NCBI GenBank assembly: GCA_038528235.1 | Contig: JBCBEX010000024.1 | Location: 1 to 48,293 of the forward strand | Reading direction: 5' to 3' | DNA: 48,293 bases | DNA from: JBCBEX01 sp038528235 | GTDB taxonomy: Bacteria > Bacteroidota > Rhodothermia > Rhodothermales > Rubricoccaceae | Shown: positions 39,982 through 48,293 of the stretch, one piece after another | Position numbering within the stretch: the stretch's first letter is position 1 | Layout of the letters: the number at the start of each line of letters is the position of its first letter | Position numbers and translations under genes: made by a program | Notes under the pieces: model-generated | The model's database searches: none | Told to the model about the DNA's origin: nothing | Seen by the model: the letters and a program-made list of their open reading frames with translations, nothing else

Positions 39982-40632
39982 TCACGTCGCGCCCTCGCCC
40001 TCCACCCAGCGGATGGCGTGTTTGATCAGTTCGGTGCCACTCCCGTAGCCCATCTTGCCCTTGATGCGCGTGCGGTAGCTCTCGACCGTCTTCATCGACA
40101 GGTGCAGCCGGTCGGCAATCTCACGGGTGGGTAGGCCACGGCCGGTCATCTCGAACACCTCCAGTTCGCGGTCCGAGAGCGACTCGAAGAAGGAGGCCGG
40201 GCCGGAGGCACCGGTGGCGGCGCGGAGGAGGAGGTGGTCCTTGAGCGCCTCGGAGAGGTAGATCCCGCCGTCGAGCACGCGCCGGACGGCGCGCACGATC
40301 TCGTCGATGGCGTTGAGCTTCGAGACATAGCCCCGCGCGCCCGCCCGGAGGGCGCGCTCGGCGTAGAGCGCCTCGTCGTGCCGCGACACGATCAGCACGA
40401 GCAGGCCGGGGCGCAGGTGGGCGAACTGCTTCACCAGTTCGAGGCCGTTCATGCCCGGCAGCGAGATGTCGACAACGGCGAGGTCCGGGGCGAGCTCGTC
40501 GAGGCGGGCGACGGCCGATTCGGCGTCAGCGGTCTGCCCTACCACCTCCAGGTCTGGCTCGTCTTCGAGCGCGTAGACGAGCCCCCTGCGCATGACCGGG
40601 TGGTCGTCCACGATGAGAATGCGAGTAGGCAT
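39982..40632 (-). CDS. LuxR/NarL-type response regulator
   Basis: A 216-residue regulator. The receiver domain (residues 1-118) has the acidic pair Asp9-Asp10, the phospho-acceptor Asp55 in LAVVDISLPGMNG and the conserved Lys105. The LuxR helix-turn-helix (about 148-205) reads SLSDRELEVFEMTGRGLPTREIADRLHLSMKTVESYRTRIKGK (parts: LSDRELEVFEMTGRGLPTRE). It starts 25 bp after the histidine kinase stop and must be its partner. By analogy with DosR-type regulators, targets may be the adjacent Usp genes; no operator is shown. Confidence 0.94.
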   Translation of the reverse strand: MPTRILIVDDHPVMRRGLVYALEDEPDLEVVGQTADAESAVARLDELAPDLAVVDISLPGMNGLELVKQFAHLRPGLLVLIVSRHDEALYAERALRAGARGYVSKLNAIDEIVRAVRRVLDGGIYLSEALKDHLLLRAATGASGPASFFESLSDRELEVFEMTGRGLPTREIADRLHLSMKTVESYRTRIKGKMGYGSGTELIKHAIRWVEGEGAT

Positions 40633-40657
40633 GGTTCTCGGCGTTGATGGGAAAGAA

Positions 40658-42178
40658 TCACGGGTCGAGCGGGACGGTGCAGGACACCACGGTGCCGCCC
40701 TCGTCGCCGGGACGGATCTCAAAGCGCCCACCGAGCAGATGGGCGCGGTAGCGCATGATGCGAACGCCCATGCCCCGGTTGTCGAAGGACGAGTCCGAGA
40801 GCGGCGGCTCCGAGCACAGCGGTTCGCTCGCGGGGTAGCCGCGCCCATCGTCCGTGACCTGGAGCGTGACCCGGCTTGGCTCGTAGCCCAGGTCGATGGT
40901 GACCTGGTCGGCCTTGCCGTGGCGGACCGCGTTCGACACCGCCTCCTGGGCGATCCGGAAAACGTGGACCGGCACCGTCTCGGGAAGCGAGGTGGGCCGC
41001 GATCCCCGGCACGTCATCGTGCAGGCCACCTCGAAGAAGTGCGTGGCGTTGGCCGCGAGCCGCTCCAGCGCGGCCTGGAGGCCGTTCGCCTCCAAATCGA
41101 CAGGCACCAGACCGCGAGCGAGGGCGCGGGCCTGCGCGTCGGCTTGGCGCAGGAGGGCCACGACCTCTTCGGCCTGTCCCGCCTCTGGGCGGTCGTCCCG
41201 ATCCAGCTTGCGGGCCACGCTCTGCGCGATCATCGCCGTGCCGGTGAGCAGTTGCCCGAGACCGTCGTGAAGGTCTTGCCCGATGCGGCGGCGCTCCGCG
41301 TCAGCGATGCGAAGCACCTCCCGTTCGAGCGTACGCTGCTCGGTGACATCGCGCACGAAGCTGGTGTAGAGCGTCCCGGTCGGCTGCGCGATCTGGCTCA
41401 GCGAGAGCCGCATCGGAAACGTCGTCCCGTCGGCTCGGCATCCGACGGCTTCCTCGGCCAGCCAGTCCAGCGGACGCACCGCGCCGAGGGCCGTACGGGC
41501 AGCGTTCGCCGAGGGGGTGGGCAGCAGCGCGTGGATGGACCGACCGAGCAAGGTCCCGGCCTCGTACCCAAACATCTGCTCGGCCGCCGGGTTGGCCGAC
41601 TCGATGGCGCCGTCCTCGTCGAAGGTGAGGACGCCGTCGACGGAGCCATCTAGAATGGCACGCATCCGGGCTTCGCTCTCCCGCAGGGCGGCCTCCGTGC
41701 GGGCCTGCTCCAGCGCCCGTGCGAGCACCTGTGCTACGGCGTCGAGGAACTCCGGCACCTCGTCGTCGACGCCGCTGCGGTCCAGTTTGTAGGTGCCCAG
41801 CACACCGAGCGGCGCATCGGCGTCCCCGACCCGCACCGAGAGGCCGCTCTCGACCCCGGCGCGCGCCAGCCCACGAGGAGCCACGTCGGGAAGCGACACG
41901 GGGCCGTCTGCGGCCAGGATCTCGGCCAGATGCGGGTCGCCGTCGCAGACGATCGCCTGCACGGCGAGGTAGGGCGGCCACCCTACGCCTGCCAGGAGGT
42001 GGAGCGCCCCCTCCCGGAGCTCGAAGACGCCCACCAGCGGAGCACCGCACGCATCCGCGACGGTGTGCGCCGTGTGGGCGGCCAGCGCCTCGACGCCCTC
42101 TTTCGTCGCCGCACGCAGCCCGAGCTCCGTAAGGATGACTTGCCGCCGCAAGCGCTGGATCGAGGAAGGACGAGACAT
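40658..42178 (-). CDS. GAF-PAS sensor histidine kinase (HisKA_3 family)
   Basis: A 506-residue kinase without transmembrane segments, so it senses a cytoplasmic signal. Residues ~25-155 resemble a GAF domain (GAPLVGVFELREGALHLLAG, GLSVRVGDADAPLGVLGTYK). Residues ~165-282 are a PAS domain (LDGSVDGVLTFDEDGAIESA, SFVRDVTEQRTLE). The HisKA_3 dimerisation helix has the phospho-acceptor His304 in GQDLHDGLGQLL. The ATPase region has the N box RIAQEAVSNAVRHG and the G box VTDDGRGYP. GAF domains of this type in DevS/DosT bind heme; a heme ligand is not assigned here. It precedes its regulator by 25 bp. Confidence 0.93.
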   Translation of the reverse strand: MSRPSSIQRLRRQVILTELGLRAATKEGVEALAAHTAHTVADACGAPLVGVFELREGALHLLAGVGWPPYLAVQAIVCDGDPHLAEILAADGPVSLPDVAPRGLARAGVESGLSVRVGDADAPLGVLGTYKLDRSGVDDEVPEFLDAVAQVLARALEQARTEAALRESEARMRAILDGSVDGVLTFDEDGAIESANPAAEQMFGYEAGTLLGRSIHALLPTPSANAARTALGAVRPLDWLAEEAVGCRADGTTFPMRLSLSQIAQPTGTLYTSFVRDVTEQRTLEREVLRIADAERRRIGQDLHDGLGQLLTGTAMIAQSVARKLDRDDRPEAGQAEEVVALLRQADAQARALARGLVPVDLEANGLQAALERLAANATHFFEVACTMTCRGSRPTSLPETVPVHVFRIAQEAVSNAVRHGKADQVTIDLGYEPSRVTLQVTDDGRGYPASEPLCSEPPLSDSSFDNRGMGVRIMRYRAHLLGGRFEIRPGDEGGTVVSCTVPLDP

Positions 42179-42317
42179 GAGCAGGGGTGGGGAGTTGCCC
42201 GCCTCCAATCGGCGCAGGTGATCGGCGCAGGCGCAAGCGATCGACGTTGGCGTAGGTGCTCCCACTAGAACTGAGGTCGCTGGGCTGTATGCCATCACGC
42301 GCCGCTGCCAGAAGCAT

Positions 42318-42360
42318 GCGGACGGCGTAGCCCCAATCCTAGGTAGGGCACGCCGTCCGC
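42318..42360 (-). terminator. Hairpin downstream of the middle Usp gene
   Basis: An 11-bp perfect stem (42318-42328 with 42350-42360), extended by four further pairs past a bulged A, lies in the 266-bp gap between the Usp stop at 42445 and the kinase start at 42178. It would end the Usp transcript read leftward. No T-tract follows. Confidence 0.5.
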
Positions 42361-42444
42361 GGTTGCTGTGCTCGTCTCCACACGGCGGGCGTCAGGGCAT
42401 ACGCAGCGCGCCACGTAGGCACCACCCCCACACCCGCAGCGGGG

Positions 42445-43512
42445 TCACGCGACAGGTCCGTCTTGCTCCTGTGCGAACCGCTCTCCGGCGGCAAGGGCGA
42501 CAGCGGGCTCCCCGAACTCAACCACGGGCTCGGAGGCCACGGGCTCGGAGGCCACGGGCTCGGAGGCCACGGGCTCGGAGGCCACGGGCTCGGGTGGTGG
42601 GAGGAGTTTCCGCCCGAAGCTCTTCACCACGAAGACCGGACAGGGGGCACTACGCACGACCTCGCCGGAGACGCTGCCCATCAACAGGCGCTCCATGCCC
42701 GTCCGGCCGTGGCTCCCCATCACGAGGCAGTCGGCCATGACCTCCTCCGCCACCTCCATGATGGCACTTGCCGGGCGTCCGATCTGCACGTGGACCGTGA
42801 TCGGCGGGAGCGCGGGAAACTCGCGGCGGAGCGAGGCCGCCTGCTCATTGAGGAGTCGCCGCGCCCGCGCCTCCAGGTCGTCCGTCGGAACGTGGTAGAT
42901 ATCCAGGTACGGGGCCGACCCCGTCGGGAGCATCGCCATGTCTACGACGGTGACGAGCGTGAGCGAAGCCCCGTAGGCCTCGGCGAGGGCCGCCGCATGG
43001 CGTGCGGATGCCCGAGCATGCTCGGAGAAGTCCACCGGAGCAAGGACATGGCGAATCGTCCACGCCTCCCGGCATGCCTTCCCCCCGCCAATGGTGAACA
43101 CGGGGCACGGGGCGGTCTGCATCACTTCCTCCGCGACGCTGCCCATCACGAACCGCCGCATGCCGCGCCGTCCATGGGTCCCCATCACGATGAGGTCGAT
43201 CCCGCGAGCGTCTGCGTAGCGCAAGATCGCGGGGCCAGCGTGCGGCGCGGTCTCAGTGACACTCACGAAGCGGGCAGGCGGCATCTCCTCGGCTGGAGAC
43301 TCTACGGGGAGATCGAGGTCGATGGCGATGTCGAGCGGGGTGATGCTAAGATCGGCGACCCAGTCGCCGGGGTCGTCGCGGCCCTCCTCGACTACATGGA
43401 GGACGTGCAGCTCTGCGCCGAAGTGGTTGGCGAGGTAGGAGGCGTGCCGGTAGGCAGACTCGGCACAGTCGGAGAAGTCGGTCGGGAAGAGGATGCGGCG
43501 GATCTGGAGCAT
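42445..43512 (-). CDS. Universal stress protein, two tandem domains, with pentapeptide-repeat tail
   Basis: A 355-residue protein with two UspA domains. Both nucleotide motifs are canonical: MGTHGRRGMRRFVMGS in the first half and MGSHGRTGMERLLMGS in the second, so ATP binding is expected. The start MLQIRRILFPTDFSDCAESA is typical. The C-terminal ~45 residues hold an ASEPV pentapeptide repeat (four full copies, from a 15-bp tandem repeat at 42522-42597) before a Glu/Ala-rich end. The tail is unusual for the family. The next Usp gene upstream ends 49 bp away, so the two are probably one transcript, and the kinase/regulator pair lies downstream. Confidence 0.93.
   Translation of the reverse strand: MLQIRRILFPTDFSDCAESAYRHASYLANHFGAELHVLHVVEEGRDDPGDWVADLSITPLDIAIDLDLPVESPAEEMPPARFVSVTETAPHAGPAILRYADARGIDLIVMGTHGRRGMRRFVMGSVAEEVMQTAPCPVFTIGGGKACREAWTIRHVLAPVDFSEHARASARHAAALAEAYGASLTLVTVVDMAMLPTGSAPYLDIYHVPTDDLEARARRLLNEQAASLRREFPALPPITVHVQIGRPASAIMEVAEEVMADCLVMGSHGRTGMERLLMGSVSGEVVRSAPCPVFVVKSFGRKLLPPPEPVASEPVASEPVASEPVASEPVVEFGEPAVALAAGERFAQEQDGPVA
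42522..42597. repeat. 15-bp tandem repeat (minisatellite) in the Usp gene
   Basis: Four exact copies of CCACGGGCTCGGAGG, in phase with the codons, run from 42522 to 42581, followed by a partial fifth copy. On the coding strand they encode ASEPV units. In-frame exact repeats of this length can change copy number by slippage. Confidence 0.9.
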
Positions 43513-43561
43513 GGTTCTACACGCAAGCGCGCGAGCTAGATGGATGGGGTCAGGGCATAGG

Positions 43562-44497
43562 TCAGCGCACGGACGAGGACGGCCCGCGTGGGGGCGGCAG
43601 GTGCGCGTGCTGAGGCACGCCGAGTTCTGCGTAGCGGGCGGGCGTCTTGACCGTGAGCACGGGGCAGGGAGCGGCGGCCACGACGGCCTCCGCGATGCTA
43701 CCCTCAACGAGGCGACCGACGCCGCGGAGACCCTTCGTGCCGAGCACCACGAGACCGCTTGCGCGCTCCGTCGCCGTGCGCACGATCACGTCGGCGGGGG
43801 CGCCCGTCTCGACCCCGACGCCTCCGAGCCGGTCGGCCCCCTCGTGGCGCGTCCCATCGAGCGCGGCACGAGCAAACGCACGCACCCGGTAGGCCCGCGC
43901 CGCCCGGACGGTGTGTTCGGGGTCGGGTGGACTCTCCGCGGCCGGGCCGTCGAGGTTGACCCGTGCGGGTACGTGGAGCACGTCCACGCGCGCGGCGAGG
44001 GCATCTGCTAGATCAGAGGCCTGGCGCACGGCCTCCGCCGAGGCCTCGGAGAAGTCGAGGGCGACGAGCACCGACCCGCCAGACAGCATCGGCAGGACCG
44101 CCTCCTCGGCACCAGGCCGCGCAGTCACGACGGGGCATGGGGCACCTCGCACGACCTCGCGCGCCGTGCTGCCGAGCACGAAGCGGGCGAGCCCGCGTCG
44201 CCCGTGGGTGTCCATCACCACGAGGTCGACGTCGGGGGCCGCCGCATGCTCCAGGATGGCCGTGCTCGGGGTCATCGCATGGGTCACCACCACGTCGACG
44301 GGGCATGGGGCCTCAGCCCCGAGCGCTTCGAGGCGGTGCCGGGCATGCTGCACGTGGCTGGCACTGCCCAGGATAGAGTCGACGTAGAGCAGACGGATGC
44401 GCTCGGCGCGCCGACCTAGCTCAAAGGCTAGGGGCTGGGCAGCCCCGGCAGGCGCTGCGACATCGACGGGGTACAAGATGGTGCGGTAGTGGAGCAT
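43562..44497 (-). CDS. Universal stress protein, two tandem domains
   Basis: A 311-residue protein with two UspA domains. Domain 1 carries MDTHGRRGLARFVLGS and domain 2 carries LGTKGLRGVGRLVEGS, close to the G-2x-G-9x-G(S/T) ATP-binding pattern. The start MLHYRTILYPVDVAAPAGAA is family-typical. It has a short basic/Pro C-terminus (HLPPPRGPSSSVR). It is the 5'-most gene of the Usp pair and is separated from the T9SS endonuclease gene by a 444-bp spacer. With the neighbouring kinase and regulator it points to a stress or dormancy module. Confidence 0.93.
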   Translation of the reverse strand: MLHYRTILYPVDVAAPAGAAQPLAFELGRRAERIRLLYVDSILGSASHVQHARHRLEALGAEAPCPVDVVVTHAMTPSTAILEHAAAPDVDLVVMDTHGRRGLARFVLGSTAREVVRGAPCPVVTARPGAEEAVLPMLSGGSVLVALDFSEASAEAVRQASDLADALAARVDVLHVPARVNLDGPAAESPPDPEHTVRAARAYRVRAFARAALDGTRHEGADRLGGVGVETGAPADVIVRTATERASGLVVLGTKGLRGVGRLVEGSIAEAVVAAAPCPVLTVKTPARYAELGVPQHAHLPPPRGPSSSVR

Positions 44498-44941
44498 GGG
44501 TCTGGCCTGGCTGTCAACGGTCCCCATCCTGCGCGAGCCTGCCAGGGCGGGACCTGTTGCTTTACATGGCTTGGAGAACGACGTGACCCGGCTAGCCGTG
44601 ACACCGCTAGACATGGACCGGCGTCTCGCTCTGGTTGCTCTAGCCAAGGTGCACCGATGGCGCGCCTGGGTTTGTCCTCCCACCTAGGCACGGTGGGTAA
44701 TAGCCGCACGGCCCCTGGTGTACGGGATACCCTCACACGCCCTGGCCAGGCCGCAGCGACTCAGAAGCGCGTCGGAGGCCACTCGGCGCTCACGACGTCG
44801 GCTCCGCCCTACCCCGTCGCTACCGGAGCCGTGGCAACGCCGACCAGTGAGAGCGCCTCGGTAACGCGCGTGGTTACCGAGGCGCTCTCGCAGTACTGAG
44901 GGTCGACAAACGGACGCCATCCCCGAACTGGGTGGACGATC
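44498..44941. other. Gene-free spacer between the Usp gene and the secreted endonuclease
   Basis: This 444-bp region has no convincing coding frame; the longer open frames are unlike protein. It should contain the promoter of the Usp pair near 44500-44600, which I could not place. Its right half carries a long perfect hairpin (44849-44889), listed separately. Confidence 0.5.
44849..44889. terminator. 17-bp perfect hairpin
   Basis: Arms 44849-44865 and 44873-44889 pair perfectly over 17 bp with a 7-nt loop. It lies 53 bp past the stop of the secreted endonuclease gene and would terminate it. No T-tract follows on either strand, so it may act by blocking RNA decay instead. Confidence 0.65.
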
Positions 44942-47881
44942 CTACCGCGTCACAGTGAAGCGAAGAGTCGTACGCGCCGCTTCGCTCCGTGCCCGTACGA
45001 TGTAGACCCCTGGTGCCCACCCTCGCACGTCGAGGTCGAGGCCGTTGTGAGGGACCTGGTCAAGGGCCATGAGGCGACGGCCTAGCAGGTCGAAGACCTC
45101 GACCTGCGCTGCGGCCTCGGGCTCGGCGAAGTCGAGCACCAGGCGCGCTGTGGTCGTCGCCGGGTTCGGGTAGACCGAGGCGTCGGCGGGCTGTGCCCCC
45201 CGCGCTATCCGGGCCGCCGCGCCCTGCCCGAAGGTCTGCCCCCGGTTTTCAGAGCCGCGTGTGTGTTGCTGAGCCGCCGCCCACGTGAAGTCGGCGTAGC
45301 TAGTCCCTGTCCCCACGAGTTGGAGACTCTGGTTCTCTTGGGTGCTGCTCGTCTCTTGCACGCCGATGTCTGTCGACGTAAGCCCGACCGCTGGGCCGGC
45401 CGTTGCTGTAAGAGTGCCCTCGTAGGAGAGAAACTGAAGGACGGCACCGTCTGGGTCCACGAGCGCGAGCCCGTCAGGGCTACCGTTCTGGAGCCCGCTT
45501 ACGGCGAACCATGCAGCGCCGAGGCCACCGCCTTCGGCATCGAGCGTGCCCGACAGCGCGCGCGTCTGGTAGACCGCCCCGCCGTTGCCGTTGTACAGCG
45601 CGAGCGTGTAGCCCGTGAGGTCGGCACCGGCCGTGCCTGCCACCTCCACGCCCTCGTCGCGGTCTGCGCCGGAGTTGTCGTAGTGGAGTTCGTTAATCCA
45701 GAGCACGACCTCAGGAGCGGGAGCCAGGCCGTCGCCGAGCGTCTGGTTGGCGTTCGGCATCCCCGGCGTGGCCGCCTGCGCCACTTCCCACACGAAGTCG
45801 TCTGCGGTCGTCTCGGTCGGATCGCCGCTGCCGCCGACTTGGAGGCTGTAGCCTACAGGCGTCGCGACGCCTTGCTCCACGCCGAGGTCCGTCGANNNNN
45901 NNNNNNNNNNNNNNNNNNNNNNNNNNNNNNNNNNNNNNNNNNNNNNNNNNNNNNNNNNNNNNNNNNNNNNNNNNNNNNNNNNNNNNNNNNNNNNNGGATC
46001 GCCGCTGCCGCCGACTTGGAGGCTGTAGCCTACAGGCGTCGCGACGCCTTGCTCCACGCCGAGGTCCGTCGAACTCATCCCCGACGCAGGCCCTCTGGTG
46101 GCCGTGAGCGTACCCTCGTAGGAGAGAAACTGCACCACGCCCCCGTCCGGGTCCACGAGCGCGAGCCCGTCGGGGCTCCCCTGCGGCGGCTTTCTGGCGA
46201 GCCCGTTCTGCAGTCGGACCGGAAACCAGACCGTGCCATAGCCGCCCTGCTGGTCCGCGATCACACCGGCGAGCGCGACCGTCCGGTACGCCGTGCCGTT
46301 GTCCCCGTTGTAGAGCGCGAGCGTGTAGCCCGCGAGGTCGGTCCCGGCGGGCCCGGCGACCTCGATGCCTTCGCCGGTGTCCGGGCCGTTGTTGTCGTAG
46401 TGCACCTCGTTGACCCACACGAACGGGCTGGTGCCCGCCCCAGACGGGGGCGTCCAACCACTCATGCTGTCGTCGAGCGTCTGGTTGGCGTTCGGCATCC
46501 CCGGCGTGGCCGCCTGCGCAACCTCCCACACCAAGCCTTCCGCCGTCGCACGGGCTGGATCGCCGCTGCCGCCGACTTGGAGGCTGTAGCCTACAGGCGT
46601 CGCGACGCCTTGCTCCACGCCGAGGTCCGTCGAACTCATCCCCGACGCAGGCCCTCTGGTGGCCGTGAGCGTACCCTCGTAGGAGAGAAACTGCACCACG
46701 CCCCCGTCCGGGTCCACGAGCGCGAGCCCGTCGGGGCTCCCCTGCGGCGGCTTTCTGGCGAGCCCGTTCTGCAGTCGGACCGGAAACCAGACCGTGCCAT
46801 AGCCGCCCTGCTGGTCCGCGATCACACCGGCGAGCGCGACCGTCCGGTACGCCGTGCCGTTGTCCCCGTTGTAGAGCGCGAGCGTGTAGCCCGCGAGGTC
46901 GGTCCCGGCGGGCCCGGCGACCTCGATGCCTTCGCCGGTGTCCGGGCCGTTGTTGTCGTAGTGCACCTCGTTGACCCACACGAACGGGCTGGCGCCCGGC
47001 TCAGACGGGGTCCCAGACCCAGGCGAGGTCCCAGACCCATCGATGCCACCAGCCGGTAGCCCGAACGCGCGGCGCGCGAGCGTAGAGTCGAGCACAAACG
47101 GGTTCTCCCCGCCCTGGCGCACGGCAATCCAAGCGGAGCGATCGCGCTCTGTCTGATCGGCAGGATCCTGGTAGTGCCACTGCACGAGGTCGTCCTTCTG
47201 GACTGCGAAGAAGGAGGCGTCAGCAGACGGATAGATGGCGTAGAAATAGAAGACAGCCCGGGCCACGTCGCCAGCGCGCCCCTCGCGCGGCTCGAACCGC
47301 CCCGAGTAGGCGGGATCGGGGTGGCTGTTGGACTTTTCGCTCCACGCATCGATGTCGATCGTCGGCGTGTTGCTCTGAGACGCGGCGTCGCGGTACCACG
47401 CGTCCGCCTCATCGTCGGGGATCTCGGCGAACGGGTGGTTGCTCCGCGAGGAGTTGACGTTGGCACGCGCCGGGAATAGGCTGTGCATGTCACTCCGGGC
47501 AGGCTCGCTACCCGCCCCTAAGGACTGTGGATAGGCGTGCTCTGCGTTGACGCTCTTGCCAAAGGCGTCCGTGGACGGGTCGGCGCCGGGGGTGAGTTGG
47601 ATGCAGTACTGCGTGTAGATCCCGCAGACCGCCCCATTCTCGCGCTGCTCGTAGGCGTACAGCGAGTCGCGGGCGGGGCCGTAGCCGAGCGTGTTGGCTG
47701 GCGTAAAGTCAGCGCGAATGGCATCCACGAGCGGCTGGCCTTCTAGACCGGGGTAGAGTATGGTCTGGGCTTGGGCGGCTGGAGATACGACGAGCCCGAA
47801 GAGGGCGGCGAGGGCATAGGCGGTGAGAACGCGCGCGGCAATCCCAATGGTGTCGCGGGTGTGTGCTAAGAACGGAGACAT
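44942..47881 (-). CDS. Secreted endonuclease I with lamin-tail repeats and T9SS sorting domain
   Basis: A modular exported protein (about 979 residues as assembled, with an unknown stretch of Ns). A signal peptide (to about residue 38) precedes an endonuclease I domain (about 40-275) with NAEHAYPQSLG, then SDMHSLFPARANVNSSRSNHPF; the His and Asn residues there are the catalytic signature of PF04231. Next come lamin-tail (LTD) modules of 187 residues, each beginning VWVNEVHYDNNGPDTGEG, then a more divergent module (VVLWINELHYDNSGADRDEG). The C-terminal ~80 residues are the T9SS sorting domain (VYPNPATTTARLVLDF, GVYIVRA). It probably degrades extracellular nucleic acid, for nutrition or biofilm DNA. 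The start is the ATG at 47881. The gap hides at least part of one repeat. Confidence 0.9.
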   Translation of the reverse strand: MSPFLAHTRDTIGIAARVLTAYALAALFGLVVSPAAQAQTILYPGLEGQPLVDAIRADFTPANTLGYGPARDSLYAYEQRENGAVCGIYTQYCIQLTPGADPSTDAFGKSVNAEHAYPQSLGAGSEPARSDMHSLFPARANVNSSRSNHPFAEIPDDEADAWYRDAASQSNTPTIDIDAWSEKSNSHPDPAYSGRFEPREGRAGDVARAVFYFYAIYPSADASFFAVQKDDLVQWHYQDPADQTERDRSAWIAVRQGGENPFVLDSTLARRAFGLPAGGIDGSGTSPGSGTPSEPGASPFVWVNEVHYDNNGPDTGEGIEVAGPAGTDLAGYTLALYNGDNGTAYRTVALAGVIADQQGGYGTVWFPVRLQNGLARKPPQGSPDGLALVDPDGGVVQFLSYEGTLTATRGPASGMSSTDLGVEQGVATPVGYSLQVGGSGDPARATAEGLVWEVAQAATPGMPNANQTLDDSMSGWTPPSGAGTSPFVWVNEVHYDNNGPDTGEGIEVAGPAGTDLAGYTLALYNGDNGTAYRTVALAGVIADQQGGYGTVWFPVRLQNGLARKPPQGSPDGLALVDPDGGVVQFLSYEGTLTATRGPASGMSSTDLGVEQGVATPVGYSLQVGGSGDXXXXXXXXXXXXXXXXXXXXXXXXXXXXXXXXXXSTDLGVEQGVATPVGYSLQVGGSGDPTETTADDFVWEVAQAATPGMPNANQTLGDGLAPAPEVVLWINELHYDNSGADRDEGVEVAGTAGADLTGYTLALYNGNGGAVYQTRALSGTLDAEGGGLGAAWFAVSGLQNGSPDGLALVDPDGAVLQFLSYEGTLTATAGPAVGLTSTDIGVQETSSTQENQSLQLVGTGTSYADFTWAAAQQHTRGSENRGQTFGQGAAARIARGAQPADASVYPNPATTTARLVLDFAEPEAAAQVEVFDLLGRRLMALDQVPHNGLDLDVRGWAPGVYIVRARSEAARTTLRFTVTR
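45896..45995. other. Assembly gap of 100 Ns
   Basis: Exactly 100 Ns mark a scaffold gap of unknown real size. It falls inside repeated lamin-tail modules that are identical over hundreds of bases, which explains the failed assembly. The 77 bp left of the gap (45819-45895) equal the start of the repeat at 45996 and 46557. The true copy number of modules is not known. Confidence 0.98.
45996..46431. repeat. Lamin-tail repeat copy (436 bp, identical to 46557-46992)
   Basis: By eye, this block is identical to 46557-46992 at an offset of exactly 561 bp (187 codons). A third copy starts at 45819 and runs into the Ns. The identity, including third codon positions, shows recent duplication or gene conversion. 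Confidence 0.9.
46557..46992. repeat. Lamin-tail repeat copy (436 bp, identical to 45996-46431)
   Basis: This is the N-terminal copy of the 561-bp module. The unique sequence between the copies (46432-46556) encodes the linker with WEVAQAATPGMPNANQTL, which is also conserved in meaning between copies. Confidence 0.9.
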
Positions 47882-48293
47882 GGAGGTGGGATGGAGGTGG
47901 GTCGAGGTGGTGCCCCACTTCTTTCGTCCGCAGTCAAGCGACGGTCAGGTACCCTAAGGCGACGCCGGTCTCAGTTCTACTCTCGAGAATAGACGCAAGC
48001 CTGCGTCGCCGTTGAGTTGCGGCGTGCCCTACCGTGTTCAAAGTGGGTAGTCCTCCGCTGATTTCAACTACCGTTCCGGATGTATCTGCTCTGACCGATG
48101 GCGTCTGGTCCCACAGACCTCGGTCCTCCCCTTCTCTTATCGAGCCGCGAAATGTCGCGGGGACGGTCGCTTTGGGTCCCCTATTGGCCCACCCGACCTC
48201 AGAGCTGCGCCCCCTAGACGTACCGTGCCTTTCCCGTTTGGCGCGCATTTTTTCTGGGATAAGCTGCCCCGACCAGGGCACCGCACTAGTCCT
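47882..48293. other. Upstream region of the secreted endonuclease, no gene seen
   Basis: This 412-bp end of the window has one long open frame on the minus strand (47934-48281), but its product is basic, lacks motifs and looks random, so I leave it out. A near-palindrome (47977-47992, TCTCGAGA core) and a 6-bp hairpin (47992-47997 with 48002-48007) lie within 130 bp of the endonuclease start and may be regulatory. The leader just before the start is pyrimidine-rich. Confidence 0.45.

Noticed and set aside
42522..42597. CRISPR array
   Set aside because: The 15-bp units are contiguous, without spacers, and in frame with a coding sequence. No cas gene is present in the window.
44489..44920. Open frames of 136 and 78 codons between the Usp and endonuclease genes
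   Set aside because: Low-complexity, composition-driven frames on both strands that overlap each other and run into the 17-bp hairpin.
47934..48281. A 115-codon minus-strand gene at the window end
   Set aside because: The product is basic with no signal peptide, motif or hydrophobic pattern, and the start is not supported.

Overview
The window reads as chromosomal DNA of a high-GC relative of Bacteroidota, most likely order Rhodothermales (Rhodothermota). Three things point there: a secreted protein ending in a type IX secretion (PorSS/T9SS) sorting domain, many short lipoproteins with a lipobox, and start codons that almost never have a Shine-Dalgarno sequence. A run of 100 Ns inside a repeated gene shows that this is a scaffolded, probably metagenomic, assembly. 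The placement is inference from gene content, not from a marker gene.

Layout. 1-11427 is mixed housekeeping and accessory material: the start of a secreted protein, a cupin, an alpha/beta hydrolase divergent from a MarR regulator with a tandem operator, a small membrane protein bracketed by 24-bp inverted repeats, lysine 6-aminotransferase, an M20 amidohydrolase, lipoproteins, DUF2461 and TfoX-C proteins, a secreted esterase with an inserted domain, an apparent stand-alone structured RNA of about 185 nt, and a UbiH-like monooxygenase. 11493-24596 is a minus-strand block running purB, a lipoprotein, then nuoA, B, C, D, E, F, G and H. The nuo genes are in canonical order but are interleaved with five unrelated small genes and several palindromic repeats. 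The block ends in an SRPBCC pseudogene broken by two 4-bp tandem duplications. nuoI lies alone on the plus strand beyond purB, and nuoJ-N are not in the window. nuoG carries a one-base frameshift that looks like a base-calling error.

24867-28500 holds nuoI, a DinB-like protein, holA (DNA polymerase III delta), an ECF sigma factor with a CU-rich leader, and tRNA-Val(CAC). 28602-33205 holds an HTTM membrane protein, a bactofilin-like membrane protein, a DUF6544 protein and two small membrane proteins.

33462-38718 is an oxidoreductase cluster: a trans-acting enoyl reductase/saccharopine-dehydrogenase-like protein, a small protein made of nonapeptide repeats, a CrtI/retinol-saturase-like flavoprotein and a cholesterol-oxidase-like GMC oxidoreductase. 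It probably acts on a lipid or isoprenoid. 38891-44497 is a stress island: a GAF-PAS histidine kinase and a LuxR-type response regulator flanked by three tandem-domain universal stress proteins, resembling the gene content of DosR/DevS regulons. 44942-47881 is a T9SS-exported endonuclease I with near-identical lamin-tail repeats that broke the assembly.

The items most worth following are the structured RNA at 9905-10090, the nonapeptide-repeat protein and its redox neighbours, the gene bracketed by inverted repeats at 2461-2939, and the fragmented nuo operon.
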